64,000 nt of DNA. Source: Nematostella vectensis (taxonomy: Eukaryota > Cnidaria > Anthozoa > Actiniaria > Edwardsiidae). The stretch spans positions 12,534,460 to 12,598,459 of the forward strand of contig NC_064047.1 of NCBI RefSeq assembly GCF_932526225.1. The letters are read 5' to 3'. Position 1 is the stretch's first letter. Each line of letters starts with the position of its first letter. Below are positions 31,901 through 43,075 of this stretch, piece after piece. A program made the position numbers and the translations under genes. Under the pieces are notes generated by a model. It saw nothing but the letters and a program-made list of their open reading frames with translations, was not told where the DNA came from and did not search any database.

Positions 31901-33012
31901 CTTGAAACTTTATTAAGTGCAGCCGCGTAGCAATGCAGTTCACAGTAACACCATTTTAACCACGACTTTGTGGAGCTCAGGCAACTCCAACAATTGAGAG
32001 TGCATTTTCCATCAGTTTCAGGCAACCTACAAGAATGATGCAGATTTCCAGAGAGTCAACATTGAATCGTTCAGGTGAGCCAACTTTAATTTTATTTTTT
32101 TTAAACTAAGAATTCACAGCTATTTTCTGTGCCCCTTTCGAATATATTTTTATTTCGCTTTTTTGAGTTTTGAAGTTTGATTATCGACAGCAAAGGAAGT
32201 GTTATAGCCAAGTTTAAGCTATTTTTCAAAACTGAGAAGAAGGTCCCACTTGGACCTTTGGCAGATGAACTCAAGGATGGGAAGCTTGGTGACATCAACG
32301 CAGATCCGAACTCGCTTAAGATCTTACGTAAGTACACCCACACTGCACAGCAACAACAAGAATGGGCAGTATCACATCAGCAGCAATGATCCCTTATTAA
32401 TAGATACTATTTGTTTCTATATTTTGCATATTTCAACTGCACAGAAGCTGGTATTTGATTCAAATGCGAACAAAACAATAACGGCAACAGAATAAGATTT
32501 GACAAGTTTGTTATTTTGCTTTGCTTTGTTCATGAATAGGCCCCCAAGAGAAAGAACAAGAAGAATCTTCTCAGACCGAAATTGTGGTAATCGCTGTGGT
32601 TGTGGTCATTGTTGCTGTTCTAGTGGCTGTCGCTTGCTGTATACTGTTCCGTCGTAAATACTACTACTACGACTTGAAAAAGAAATCTCGCAAGCCACCA
32701 GAGAAGGACCCTGAACGCCACACATACGAGAATCCCGAGTACTGTGACATCCCTGAGCTGGAAAACAACTACGAAGGCGTCACCAAGCCCGCACCTCATT
32801 ACGAGATCATATCGCCAAGCCTTCCAAAGAATCACGTTGTACCGGGAGAAGGGCTTGAAGCTAAAAATCACACATACGAGGAGCTTAAGGCAGCCAAACC
32901 GATCTATCAGACCCTGACACCTGGAGTATCACAAGAAGAACAACAGAACAAACCCTCTTCTCAGGCAAAAGCTCGCCATAGCGTTTATCATAACGCTGGT
33001 TTTCAAAACTAG
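19802..33012 (+). CDS. Mucin-4-like EGF/SEA type I membrane protein (spliced, 5' end not found)
   Basis: A multi-exon gene inferred by matching splice sites and phase. Recognised exons: 19802-19916 (Cys-rich module), 22087-22500 (cadherin-like domain and EGF), 23630-23824 (EGF), at least 18 mini-exons from 24095 to 30950 (Thr/Ser stalk), 31258-31311, SEA exons 31411-31511, 32022-32074 and 32176-32327, and 32540-33012 (membrane segment, tail, stop). Nearly all joins are phase 1. The layout recalls mucin-4-like and coral mucin-like proteins: cell-surface molecules with a glycosylated stalk and a self-cleaving SEA domain. An in-frame TGA at 31443-31445 would truncate the product if that exon is used as read. 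Exons for signal peptide, NIDO, AMOP or VWD domains were not found upstream. Confidence 0.8.
20308..21181. mobile_element. Non-autonomous DNA transposon, possibly hAT-like
   Basis: The left edge 'cagtggcggatctaag' resembles typical hAT termini. Near 21166, 'cttaagatccgcc' is its inverse, but the terminal CACTG is missing. The interior has GC-rich inverted motifs: 'ctggtttccatatagtcgct' near 20462, and 'cggcgattatatggaaacgg' near 21060 together with the similar 'gccgatcatatggaaacgc' near 20526. No transposase frame is seen. It lies in an intron of the mucin-like gene. Confidence 0.5.
22087..22500 (+). CDS. Exon: cadherin-like domain plus EGF (mucin-like gene)
   Basis: A 414-bp exon, phase 1 at both ends, with T-rich tract and AG at 22085-22086 and donor gtaagt at 22501. 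It begins [13 protein letters not shown], then a cadherin/dystroglycan-like beta domain ([34 protein letters not shown]). An EGF unit follows ([26 protein letters not shown]), then the start of a calcium-binding EGF ([14 protein letters not shown]). Several N-x-S/T sites suggest glycosylation outside the cell. Confidence 0.85.
23630..23824 (+). CDS. Exon: EGF domain completion (mucin-like gene)
   Basis: A 195-bp exon, phase 1 to phase 1, after 'tcactttag'. It continues the EGF begun upstream ([17 protein letters not shown]), then [19 protein letters not shown] and a [16 protein letters not shown] ending like an EGF. Donor gtaaga at 23825. The intron between 22501 and 23629 shows no other coding block. 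Confidence 0.85.
25560..30400. repeat. Three large tandem units, about 1.5-1.7 kb each
   Basis: The block beginning near 25560 ('tcgctacgtcctttcg') recurs near 27370, 28880 and, partly, 30385, with very similar introns, mini-exons and an AT-rich core. Matched landmarks 'atgaacaaagt(g/a)atcttgct' at 25835, 27500 and 29008 give spacings of 1665 and 1508 bp. A smaller 146-bp duplication lies at 27043-27330. The mini-exon array grew by duplication of multi-exon blocks as well as of single units. Confidence 0.85.
25643..25689. repeat. Perfect 20-bp inverted repeat with 7-base loop
   Basis: accaaaaactggaaatcgac (25643-25662) and gtcgatttccagtttttggt (25670-25689) are exact reverse complements. They belong to the same repeat family as 17766 and 58386, so this is probably a collapsed DNA-transposon pair inside an intron. 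Confidence 0.85.
31258..31311 (+). CDS. Exon: end of stalk (mucin-like gene)
   Basis: A 54-bp phase 1-1 exon between 'tgtttcag' and donor gtgtct. It reads [18 protein letters not shown] and links the mini-exon stalk to the SEA domain. It is unlike the mini-exon consensus, so it is probably the original last stalk exon. Confidence 0.7.
31411..31511 (+). CDS. Exon: SEA domain part 1, with in-frame TGA
   Basis: The exon starts in phase 1 after 'acttttctag' and ends in phase 0 before gtactt. Around a TGA at 31443-31445 it reads [11 protein letters not shown] and [20 protein letters not shown], the first strand and helix of a SEA domain. SEA domains often have Trp at or near this place, so TGA may be a mutated TGG or CGA. 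The next two exons keep the frame, so the gene was functional recently. Confidence 0.75.
32022..32074 (+). CDS. Exon: SEA domain part 2
   Basis: Phase 0 start after 'cagtttcag', phase 2 end before gtgagc. It encodes [17 protein letters not shown], the SEA segment between the helix and the cleavage strand. Confidence 0.75.
32176..32327 (+). CDS. Exon: SEA domain part 3 with cleavage-site strand
   Basis: Phase 2 to phase 1. It encodes [20 protein letters not shown] and a closing helix with [20 protein letters not shown]. The GSVIA sequence resembles the G^SVVV autoproteolysis site of MUC1-type SEA domains, so self-cleavage at the surface is plausible but not proven. Confidence 0.8.
32540..33012 (+). 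CDS. Exon: transmembrane segment and tyrosine-rich tail
   Basis: The last exon, after 'catgaatag', opens with an acidic juxtamembrane stretch ([12 protein letters not shown]) and a 23-residue hydrophobic helix at 32581-32649 ([19 protein letters not shown]). A basic FRRK stop-transfer and a tail of about 120 residues follow. The tail contains NPEY (32731-32742, an NPxY motif) and the pair YEEL/YQTL with six residues between them (32875-32916), which fits the ITAM spacing YxxL-x6-8-YxxL. Additional YCDI and YEII motifs occur. Stop TAG at 33010-33012. The tail would couple surface binding to SH2 or PTB adaptors; this is inferred. Confidence 0.85.
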
Positions 33013-34480
33013 CCTACGTTCACTGAGTTATTTCCCATTCTAAACAGATTTTGTTGCTTTTTTAATTGCTAACTTAATTTTTTTCCTTACTGTGCTGTGT
33101 GACTATAACAAGACGGGATTTTTTTTTCATAACTTTTTATACTTGAAAGTCATGAGATCCATTGCCCCTTTGATATCCAGGTACATATTTTTGGGGATAA
33201 CTCACAATGAACTCTAAATACTTTGAGTGTGACAAGTTTTCATTGTCCAATTTTCAACGTCATCTCGAAACGGCTTTCCCACAAGACACGACAACAAACA
33301 AAATGGAAAACAGACGCGTAGTTCTCGCTGACCGCTGTAGCGCGTGTCATTCTGTCAATATAATCAATGCACGAAACATCGATAACGCACGTATTTCACA
33401 AACGTTTTACAAACATATACTCGAATTTTTTTCACATTTTTAGATAAGAAAGGAATGACTTAGCTGCGAACCTGCTAAAGTTAACGGAACTGCTAAAAAT
33501 GTGTTTTTTTTTTATTTTTCCATTGAGGATATCGAAAAGAATCTTTGTAGTTTAATTATTTTGAACAAAAAAAAATTGGACTCGCATCTTCGAGAGTTAT
33601 TTTAGAAAAGGAATTTAGACGCTTTGGTCTTGAGTCCGTTAGCTACTAAAAGGAAGCTAAGTCTGACCATTGACCAAGTTCTTACATAAGACGAAATCAG
33701 ACTTGGCTTTATTAAGCAGGTAAAATGTTTATTACACGGCATAATTCATGGTTAATTATAGAGTCACGTGTTAATGTTGCAATGCGCAGTCAGTGGTTAT
33801 TGGCAGCGAAGGCCTCATGGTTGCAATGGTTGCCTCATGTTGTCATGGTTGTGTCACGGCAGTTCAACGGTAGCTCGATGCAGCACAAAGAATAACAGCT
33901 TATCGCCTGCACTCAGGTCACGCATCATACTCTGAAAACGACACCATCTTGTCAGTATCGGTATCAGTCCGTATCGAGCTACCAAAGGAGTTGCCTCCTT
34001 AGAATAAAAGCACATTTAAAGGACCTGTATCCTTAGGAGACAAGCACATTAAAACGGAGTGTGGTATAAGCTCTATTCCATCGTTAGCTGTATAGTGTTT
34101 AATGGCAAAATAAATACCGGTACCGCCCCAAAAGTGTTTCTTCTTTGAGTTGTTTTGAATATAGCTCCACTATGCCACAGCCTAATCAAACAGAAGTACA
34201 ACAGTAGAAAAAATTGGTCGACCCCGCTGTACCTTGTAGAAAACTAAACGTCTAAGGCCTAGTTTAAAGGCCGTATTAATGTCGCATTAAATTCAGCCGT
34301 ATTAAATTTTACAATTTTATACATGGTTAAGTCGGCGTCTAAAACCATTGATATGATGAATGAGGTAGGGATGACCGAATTTTACGAAACTTCACAGAGG
34401 TAATTAAAATGATCACTTCTAAACGCTCAGTGAGTTTCGTGTTTTTTTTTTATTAATAATTTCTCACAAAACCCAATAGC
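33013..34480. other. Intergenic, no gene supported
   Basis: AT-rich sequence that should contain the 3' UTR of the mucin-like gene. Sequence from about 33700 to 34130 (with 'tatcggtatcagtccgtatc' and 'gaataaaagcac') could be remains of an LTR belonging to the minus-strand BEL/Pao element next to it, but no second LTR was found. A plus open frame at 33207-33443 has no recognisable domain. Confidence 0.4.
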
Positions 34481-34499
34481 GCTTCTCCACGTGATTGCG

Positions 34500-37400
34500 A
34501 CCAAGGCGAACTTGAAACGGTCCGGCGTAATCAAGTCTTACGTATTTGAACGGCGTACTGACACCAGCGAGACGCGTAGCTGGCAAAGTCATTCATCTTC
34601 TGATTCATCGGCTCCACTTGACGGCGATGGCATAACGGACATTTCACTGTACAGTTCTTGACCCCAGCTCGACCGCGCAAGATCCAGAATTTCTCCTGCA
34701 GGTGGTTAAACACGTGCTCCACTCCCGCGTGGATGAGTTTGCGGTGATAATCAGTCACTATCAGACGTGTGACGTCATACCCATGGTCGAGGATCACCGG
34801 GTGCTTGACCTCCCATGGTAAATCAGCTTTGTCGATTCTACCCCCTACACGAAGCACTTCATCGACTAGCTGCGGGTCGAGGCTTACAATTCTACTTGTA
34901 CGAGGAACAGGTTGTCCCTTGGACAATGACTCAATACTGGAAAACCTTGCTTCTTGTGCCCACTTGGTCCAGAATAACTCAGCGTCCGCTATCTCTTGTA
35001 TACTGAGTGCTCCACTCTTGCGTTGATCTCTATTACGTTATTTGTAGCGGAAACGCTATCACACGGCGCAGTTTCAACCAGCTTGAGTACGCAGCTGGGT
35101 CAATCAATGGTTGGTTCGCTTCTTCTCGTACTCTCAGGATCTTCAGCTCCGCCTTTTCAGATGGTGGTGCAACAGTTGGAACCTGATCAACTGGCCAATC
35201 TTGTACTTGTAGCTTTACGAATTACGGTCCCTGAATTCATACGGACTGTGCATGTATCTCACTTGCAGTGAGAGTGGCGACATCTGCGATATTCAGCTCT
35301 GTGCAAACGTGATGCCACTGGATGGGGTCGCTGTCTGTCAACACTTGCGCCATTCGGTTGGCTATGAACGGGCGGAAATTCCTCGGCTCTCCTCGGATCC
35401 ATCACAAGGCACTAGTGGAATCTGACAGATAAATCACGTTACGCATACTCAGATCATGCTGCTCACATATTGTCTTTGCGAGTCGCACGGCTTACTGAAA
35501 CGCCATCAGCTCCCCTCTTGGGATGGAGATCGGCTTTAACGGCATAAGGCGCGTCTTGGCGACAACTAGGTGACACGTGACATTACGAACTGCTGACGTC
35601 GCGCGCATATAGACGGCCGCGGCGCATGCCTCCTCTGACGCATCACAGAACACGACTAGCTACTTCATCCATGGCATACTGGGTTGGCGGTAAAGGTATC
35701 GTGGGATAACAAAGGACTTCAAGGCGGCCATCTCTCCCTCCCACTTGCTCCACTCTGAGAACAAATCCGACGGCAGTATATAATCCCAATCTATACCACG
35801 TGAACACGTGACCATACAGGGTCATACAGTTCAACCAATCTCTTGAGTATTCCACGCTTTGTGCTTAGTACTGGAGGGCGGTCGACGTGTGCAAATTCAA
35901 ATCCTAGGGTGTCAGTTTGAGGGTTCCATCGCACTCCTAGAGTGTCCTTGTGGCAGCTCTCCCAATTCCAGGGCTTCATTGGGAACAGTACGCTCCGCCT
36001 CGGGTACTGAGGATAGCACCCCAGTGGACGACAAAATCCACTTGCGCATGGGAAATCCTTCCTCGGCCATAAGTGCGGTAACATCCTCACGTAGTTTCAC
36101 GGCTTGTTCTTTCCTCTCACAGCACATATAAAGGTCACCAACAAAAATATCACGCTTGACTGCGGCGGCTGCTTCCGGCCAGCGGTCTTAGTGCGCTTAA
36201 CAGCGAAATTCGCTCCACATGGCGACGACTTGTCACCAAACACGAGACAGTTCATCTCATAAATATCTCATAAACATTGGTCTATCAGTCTCTAAACTCG
36301 CCAAAGATAGCGGTGATACTTGCGGTCTTCTGGACGCAAGCGCACGTGACTAAACATGTCGCAAACGTCGCCCGCAAGTGCGACCGGTCGCTCGCGAAAG
36401 CGCATCAATATGCCTGGTAGGTCATTATGCAGACTTGGTCCCGCCTCTAGACAGTCGTTCAGACAGATCCCATCATTCATTGCGGCGGAGTCAAACACGA
36501 TTCTTGGGAGTGGCTTGTGTGGCGACAAAACCGGGTGATGTGGGAGCAGCACTGCTCGGTATCCACCATCCGTTCCTAATCCGAAAGTTTGTGCGCAAAC
36601 CCTTTCTCGACATACGCGCTGATTGCCTTACTGTATCCATCAGCTAACTTCGGGTCTCTCTGAAGGCGGCGCTCAACTGACTCCAGGCGTCTCAAGGCTG
36701 TGATAAAGTTGTCGGGTAACGGCGGACGATTTGGCTTCCACAAGAGCACTAGCTCGTTACCCGAATCTACTCGCTTACACGACTCGTTCAATACATCCAG
36801 GACTCTCTGCTCGCTTCGACTGTATGGCGGTGATTCATCGGCGATTCATCGACCCGAACAACCAAATGTGTCTATATCCAAGAACATGCGTAGTTTGTGA
36901 TTTGCATCGTCTTCGGCTCCTGATACGCGCGCGCGAAGTATACGCTCCCCCCCCCCCCCCCCCCCCCCACCGCTGGATGTCGAGACTGGGCCGGCGATAA
37001 CCCATCCCAGAGGAGTTTTTTTAGCATACGGTTCAGTGACCCCACCCTTTCTGACTTCCGCTGGGGCCATTAGCGCTGCTGCATCAAGGCCTAACAAAAC
37101 ATCAACTGTCCCATGGCCGTGTTCTCTACGGGGACGTGGCGCAGGTGTGCAAAGCGTCGCTTAACTTCTGACCAATCAACAGCGTCAACGGGCGCGCAGA
37201 TACCTTTTATTGTCCATGCGCACAAAGTTCCTTAAATAGCAGACGATGAGGATGGTAGGTGCACGCGCTCTGACTTGGCTGCGGTACTAGCCCACCCCCG
37301 CCCCCCCCCCCCTACTGTGCCAACGGTTAGGTTTTGCCGAGGACAAACCCCGTTCTTATAAGGGTGGTTTCGCTCCCTGTATCCAAAAGCACTAATCCCA

Positions 37401-38510
37401 TAATCACTTGCCCTAAGTCGCTTACAAATGGAACTGCAACAGTTTTCATCGCCACCTTAGTATTTACGCTTGGCGTGCGTGCTGGTGCTTTGCCACAGTG
37501 TACCCCCTTGTTCATTTGGGGCAACTCTATTATCAGTGGTTTTTGGGTATCTCTGGATTGGGTTACAGGTTACACTTGGGGATTAAAGATGTGCAAAAGC
37601 TAATGGTGCCCCCTCTCACAATTATCCACCCCACAATTCATTGACCTTGAGCAATTACGTCGCTGATGACCTCCTGAGACATCCAAAACAGACTTTCTTC
37701 TCTTTAACAATGTTCCAGCGTTCATTTACTGGTGCAGCAAATAAAGCAGGACATTTCACTTCACTGTGCTCCTTACTACAGAGAGCACACTGATCTAGTG
37801 CAAATACAGCGGCCTGTAGCGCATCTGCAAATTCCTAAAACCCTTACGGTTTCGCTCTTTAATGGGTGGCCAGTCAGTAATTCTATTCAAATTTGCCTCC
37901 ACAACATCAATAGGATCCCCATGGCTCTCACTCAACAACTTCACGGCTCTGGCATAGTCTCGGGGGACCCTGGTCAGACATTAGATCACTCCCCTTACTT
38001 GATCATTTAGAGAGTTATTTTAATAACTTAAAAGGTGTGCATCACTGAGGGATTTATTATCATGGACTAAAGGGCTCAAGCTTCACCAATAATAAGGCCA
38101 CTTATCTCGGTCACCATCCAATATTTGGACTTGGACCCCTTTCAACCCACTCTTGACGCTAAACCCTGACTCAATTTGAGGGTTGCTATCCTTTCTGTTT
38201 GAAGCACCGGACTCATGTTTTAATAAATTCAAGTATTCAAACACCTAAACTAATGTTTCGGTGAAACAGCTTCTAATTCTTCTTACCCTTATCCGTCAGT
38301 TTCTATTAATCCGGGGTCAATTTGCTCTAATTTTTTCGTTACCTCTCTCGATTTTGTCCTGGCTTCTTTAAGGTTTTTGACGAATTGATGGATCTTCGCT
38401 TCGCTACCTTTCTTTGCCACGAGTTCTTTCGCTCGATTTGCATTTCTAGTGGCAGTCGTCTTCCGTTTTGCTGGACACTTCTCCTCTTCGGAGATTGTCT
38501 CTGGCATCTT
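34500..38510 (-). mobile_element. BEL/Pao LTR retrotransposon, degenerate
   Basis: Minus-strand gag-pol order is recognisable. A charged gag start lies at 38507-38289 (RNANRAKELVAKKGSE). A zinc-knuckle region with KKVCFGCLRR is near 37700. An aspartic protease is at 37524-37327 (LLDTGSETTLI). RT blocks lie at about 37100-36290 (PRIVFDSAAMNDGICLND, LAGDVCDMFSHVRL, LWRV). The connection/RNase H region near 36090-35640 has DTLGVRWNP and TKRGILKRLVELYDPVW. The integrase zinc domain is at 34926-34531 (RVGGRIDKADLPWEVKHPVI, CPLCHRR). Frames are broken many times and the integrase core is truncated. A C-rich run at 36950-36968 interrupts the protease-RT region. Confidence 0.85.
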
Positions 38511-38589
38511 GTATATCCGGCACGAAGGACCAGCTCTGTTATGGACGGCGGCTTAAGGTTTGTTGTGTGATTGTTCTGACAGCCAAAAA

Positions 38590-40055
38590 ACTCACATTAT
38601 GGAAGATGGCAGTGAGCGACCCATCGCATTTGAACATCTAGAACTTTCACTGCAGCATAGCGGGAGAAAGAGGGGTTATTGCTTGTATAGGGAGTAAAAA
38701 AGTTCAATCAGTATTTAGAAGGTAGGCATTTTACCTTGGTTACTGATCACAAGCCCCGCACTCATATATTCCATCCACAGAAGGTATTCCAGCTACAGCC
38801 GTTGCACGCATACAGCACTTGGGCAGTTTTCTTGAGTGCTTTAGACTACACCATTGTATACAAAAACACTAGCAGTCACGGCAATGCAGACCTATTGTCT
38901 AGGCTATCATTTGAGACAACTGAGAGAGATGATAACGAGTATGATACTGTCGGTATGTTTCAGCTTCATGACTTACCAGTGTCCGCAGAAGAAATCAAGA
39001 ATGAGACGCGTCGAGACCCTGTGCTGTCCCAAGTACTACAAGCAGCTATCGACGGTTGGTCACCACGACTTAGTGAGGTTAGTGAGCTACAGCCATATTG
39101 AAACATTGGACATGAACTTTCTATCCATGAAGAATGTTTGTGGTGGGGAATCAGAGTAATTGTACCACCAAAGCTTAGAGACCGAGTCCTTGCCTTACTT
39201 CATAAAGGTTACATTGGGATCAGAATAGAGGGCTTGGCCAGACATCATGTATGGTGGCCTGGTATAGACTATAGCATTATTAATTTGTTGAGGTCCTGTC
39301 ATGATTGTCAAAAGGTGCAAAATTCACCCAGGTCAGCTACACTACATTGTTGCGAGTTTCCAGACCGCCCATGGCAACGCATTCACATAGATTTTGCTGG
39401 TCCATTCTATAATCGTATGTTTTTTGGTGTTGTGGACGCATATTCAAAATAGCCTGAAGTTACTATCACGAAGTCCACTGCCTCTGAAGATACCGCAAAT
39501 GTACTTTGCGAGATTGGGAGTTACTGAGATTGTGGTGTCCGATAATGGACCACAGCTAGTGTCAAATGGGTTTGAGTCCTTCTTGAAGAGAAATGTTATA
39601 AGGCATATTACTAGTGCCCCCTACCATCCATCTACTGATAGACTCACGGAGAGGTTCGTGCAGACATTTAAGAAGGGCATCTCTGGGTTCAAAGAGAAAG
39701 TTCCACTACAAACAAAGGGTGATAACTTGTTACCAGCTTATCGCAATGTTCCTCGTGAAACCACAGGGCAGCCTCCTGCTGTACTGCCAATGGATCGAAT
39801 ATTGAGGTCAAGGTTAGATTCCCTCAAGCCTGATGTGCGGAAGACTGTAGAAAAAAAAACAAAAGGCTGCACCTGAAAGGAGGGAGGGAAAGGGGAGTCT
39901 TCATTGAAGGTCAGACTGTACTAGCTAGGAACTACTCTACAGGACCTAAGTGGTTGCCAGGGGTTATAGATAGGCAGACTGGTCCAGTGTCTTATAAAGT
40001 TAAGGTCTACAAGGAGGATGTACTCATTCGCTTCTCATCTCTGCTTGCGGCGGTC
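38590..40055 (+). mobile_element. Ty3/gypsy retrotransposon, 3' pol fragment
   Basis: The plus strand carries an RNase H end (VTDHKPRTHIFHP, NADLLSRLSFET) at 38736-38930, then an integrase zinc domain (HHVWWPGID, LLRSCHDCQKVQ) at 39138-39330. The catalytic core is split over frames (PWQRIHIDFAGPF, VVSDNGPQLVSNGFE, YHPSTDRLTERFVQTFKKG). A GPY/F-type end (GPKWLPGVIDRQTGPVSYKV) lies near 39945-40000. The 5' half and LTRs are missing. At least two frameshifts lie within it, near 39450 and 39870. Confidence 0.85.
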
Positions 40056-40062
40056 CCATCTC

Positions 40063-40205
40063 GAGCTCCTAGCACACTACACCACTACAAAAGATACACT
40101 TCTTCTTTGATCTCCTAGCACACTTACACCACCACACATGATAAACTCCATCTTTGAGCTCCCAGCACACTACACCACCACACAAGATAAACTTCATCTT
40201 TTTAA
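40063..40205. repeat. Short tandem repeat, about 3 units
   Basis: Three units of roughly 50 bp built from 'gagctcc(c/t)agcacactaca', 'ccaccacac' and 'aagataaacttcatctttg', directly after the gypsy fragment; possibly part of its untranslated region. Confidence 0.65.
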
Positions 40206-42180
40206 CGTCCATTCACTCTCACGACCATCCCTCCTCATTGTCGTATTCGCAGTGTCCTGGTGACTTTAGACTTTGTTTCCGCCCATTTGCTATAATTTGC
40301 TGGCATCGTTGTGTTCAAGTGCCGACCTTACGAGCTGTGACCTAAACACAGTGAGAAATTGGACCCCCCTGCGTGATGCCCGAAAGCCGTGGATTTCATC
40401 TCTTACGGAGATTCTAAGCACTAAAGTCAGAACGGGGAAATTATTTACCTTGTACTCATACTCATTTGGTTTCGGTTGCCCGATGGCGGTAAAGTATAGT
40501 TGAGTAAATTTTGTATCCAATATTTGCGTGGCTTGCCGTGTTTTTTCATGTTTTTACAGTCTGTTTTGCGATGGGTTGGACATCGCAAAATGTGTCATTT
40601 CAATTTTCATGTTGGGCGACTGGTTTGGGACCTCGCCATTAATTTTCTTATAATTATATTCCATCCAGGGCGACGATTTTGGACCTCGCAAAAACATTAC
40701 AACCTTTTCCATTGGGCGATTAGTTTGTCATTGATGTTACATTTGGTTGTCATGTGTTCGTTCATGGTGGTGTTTCGTTCATGAGATATGAATATTTTTG
40801 TTTTTAATGACATCGGAATATCTTTTGAAACTTGTATTTATGGATTGCGGTCTCTTACGCTGCCATTTTCTTGTTCTTGTATATTTCTGATTTAAACACA
40901 AATACCCATACACTCTTCTTTTATAAGAACGCCCAGCCTGAGATTTCACCAAGTTGAAATAAGAACATGCTAAGAACATGTTGAGGCTCAGATAGCAGAC
41001 AATTGTTTTCTTTTTTTGTCTGATTCTTTCTTAAATGCTGAATCAAATTGTGCTCATAGGGGGCACCCCCTATATAACAACCTTAACATTACTATAACAA
41101 CCTTATTATTACTATTGATCATTACTGTGATTCTCTTTCTAATCATTCATTGGGTATTATAAAATTTAAGAACATCGTTAACAACATATTCAGCCTTAAA
41201 ATATCCCAAACGCCACAACGAATCTCCTTGCCGGAACAAATCTACTGTTACAACGCCGCTGTTTTTTTCTGTTTTGTTTAGCAGTTTAGTTCGTTATTAT
41301 GTGATTGCTGAGCCCGCCTTGCGTGACAGAGGGCGGCGGTCTGAGTGACTGCGTGGGGGACTAGGGTCTGGAATCCTTTGCGTCTTTCCCGAAGGGTTGA
41401 GCAGACGCTTCCATTGTAAGTTGAGATTAGTCTGAGAAGATTTCGACTAGAAACAGGTATTTATATCGCGTATTTACACCCTATTTTAACTATTAACTGT
41501 TCCTTTATGTGTTATTCGTGAAATTCGAAAGGTATTTAAGGCGTTTTAGAGAGAAAATATATTTTTTTTCTAAACCTTGTATTTCGCATATTAATTGGCA
41601 ATCTATATTTGATAATTATGTGTTATCTCACCCAATGTCTTGAGCTGTCAATGTTACAAAGCTGTACATCAAAGATTGGTACAGCTAGTTTAAAAAGAAA
41701 CGCTAACTCAAGATGAATCTTTTAGGCAATGATAAACCTCATAGCCAAATGTAATTGATGTGTTTATCTGGTCATTTCAAACGGATAGGTCCATAGCAAT
41801 AAACTGACAAATACAAAAGACCCGCAGGATCTATAGTGCTAGTACAAAGCAACGCAGGATGCCAACATATTGTAACATTTTTTTTCCAATACAAGAAGCA
41901 CTTTGCGAAGTCTTTTACACTTGGAGTTTTAAAACTAATGTATTCTGATATTTGAGGCATCCCTTGTCAAACATTCCATTTATTTCTTACCCTTGGGTGC
42001 TTCCATGATTCAGATGATAGACCAAGCGTGAAGGTACAAACAGTCAATGTTCGCCAATGTTGAAAATTCCATAGATTTATCTTCCCATCAAATAGCTTAA
42101 TCCAAGTATCTGTTATGATCAATTCTTGTTGTCATTACTAGCATTTAATTTACAAGGACAATATTGTTTTTTTTTTTGTG
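40206..42180. other. No gene recognised
   Basis: AT-rich non-coding sequence with a loosely repeated 'gggcgac(t/g)...ggacctcgc' motif between 40570 and 40730. Open frames here are short and without recognisable domains. Confidence 0.4.
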
Positions 42181-42189
42181 TTTGGGATC

Positions 42190-43075
42190 GGGTATTCGTA
42201 CCTAGCAGGGGCCTAATATCGTGTGAGGGTGCAGTAGGTGTGATAATTAGTATGGTGATGTAGGAGGGTGGTGGAGGAAATAGGCTTGTGAGATAGTGTA
42301 GAGTGGTTATGGTGTGTAGATTAAAGTAGTGATGAGGAGGGTTATGGTGTAAATGATGGTGATAATTTTAGCGTGATGAGAGGTGGTTGTGTAGGATTAG
42401 GTGAAATGTGATTATTGATTGTGTAATTGGAGTGTGAGAAGTGAGAGAGAGAGGTCATGGGGTTATTAAGAAACGTGGGGGTGGTTAAGATTATGGATTA
42501 TAAGATAACGAGTAAAGGTTGTTTAGAAAATGGGGTATCCAAAAATAGTAAATAGAGTTGTGAATGAGGGATTATTGTGTCGAGTGGAGGAGGTAATGTA
42601 GTAGATATGGTATTATGTGGGGATTAAAACAGTTGTGATCGGTTAATGGTGGCGAGTGGTTATGTTGCGTATATGTGAGAAGGTGATGTAGAAATTAGTG
42701 AAATCTGATAAATGAAGAGTGTAATTAATGTTGAATGGAAGGATATTGTGACATGAATATGTAGTGTAGGTTAAAATGTTTGTGATATGTAGGTGTGAAA
42801 AAATAGCATATAAGTAAAGATTTTTTTTTATTAATTGTTGAGAGAAAATATAGTTAGCAGTAACTGAGGTGCGTATAGTGAGGGTGGAGGTATGCATCTA
42901 ATGGGGTATCTAGTTGCGGTATGATTGGCAGGTGAAATTAAAAAAATAATAGAGGTAGAATGAGTGTTGCGAAAATGCTGATAACAAAAAAAACCCTGTT
43001 ATACGATGAAAGGAAACAATGGTGAAAATGGCTAGCACTGTGTGTAGAATCGGTAAAGTGAGGTAAAGTGAGGGC
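42190..43075. other. C-depleted stretch with strong strand asymmetry
   Basis: For nearly 900 bp the plus strand is almost free of C and consists of G, T and A (for example 'tatggtgatgtaggagggtg'). At about 43075 it changes sharply to a C/A-rich, G-poor strand (for example 'cacctcacccccacaccccc') that carries the RT fragment. No coding sequence is recognised in the C-depleted part. Confidence 0.8.

Noticed and set aside
33207-33443. 78-codon frame after the mucin-like gene
   Set aside because: No domain, no splice context, and composition like the surrounding non-coding DNA.
33700-34130. LTR of the BEL/Pao element
   Set aside because: Suggestive placement, but no second copy beyond 38510 and no clear TG...CA ends, so not called.
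36948-36968. Long C run as a biological signal
   Set aside because: It lies in a decayed retrotransposon and is the kind of homopolymer prone to sequencing error.
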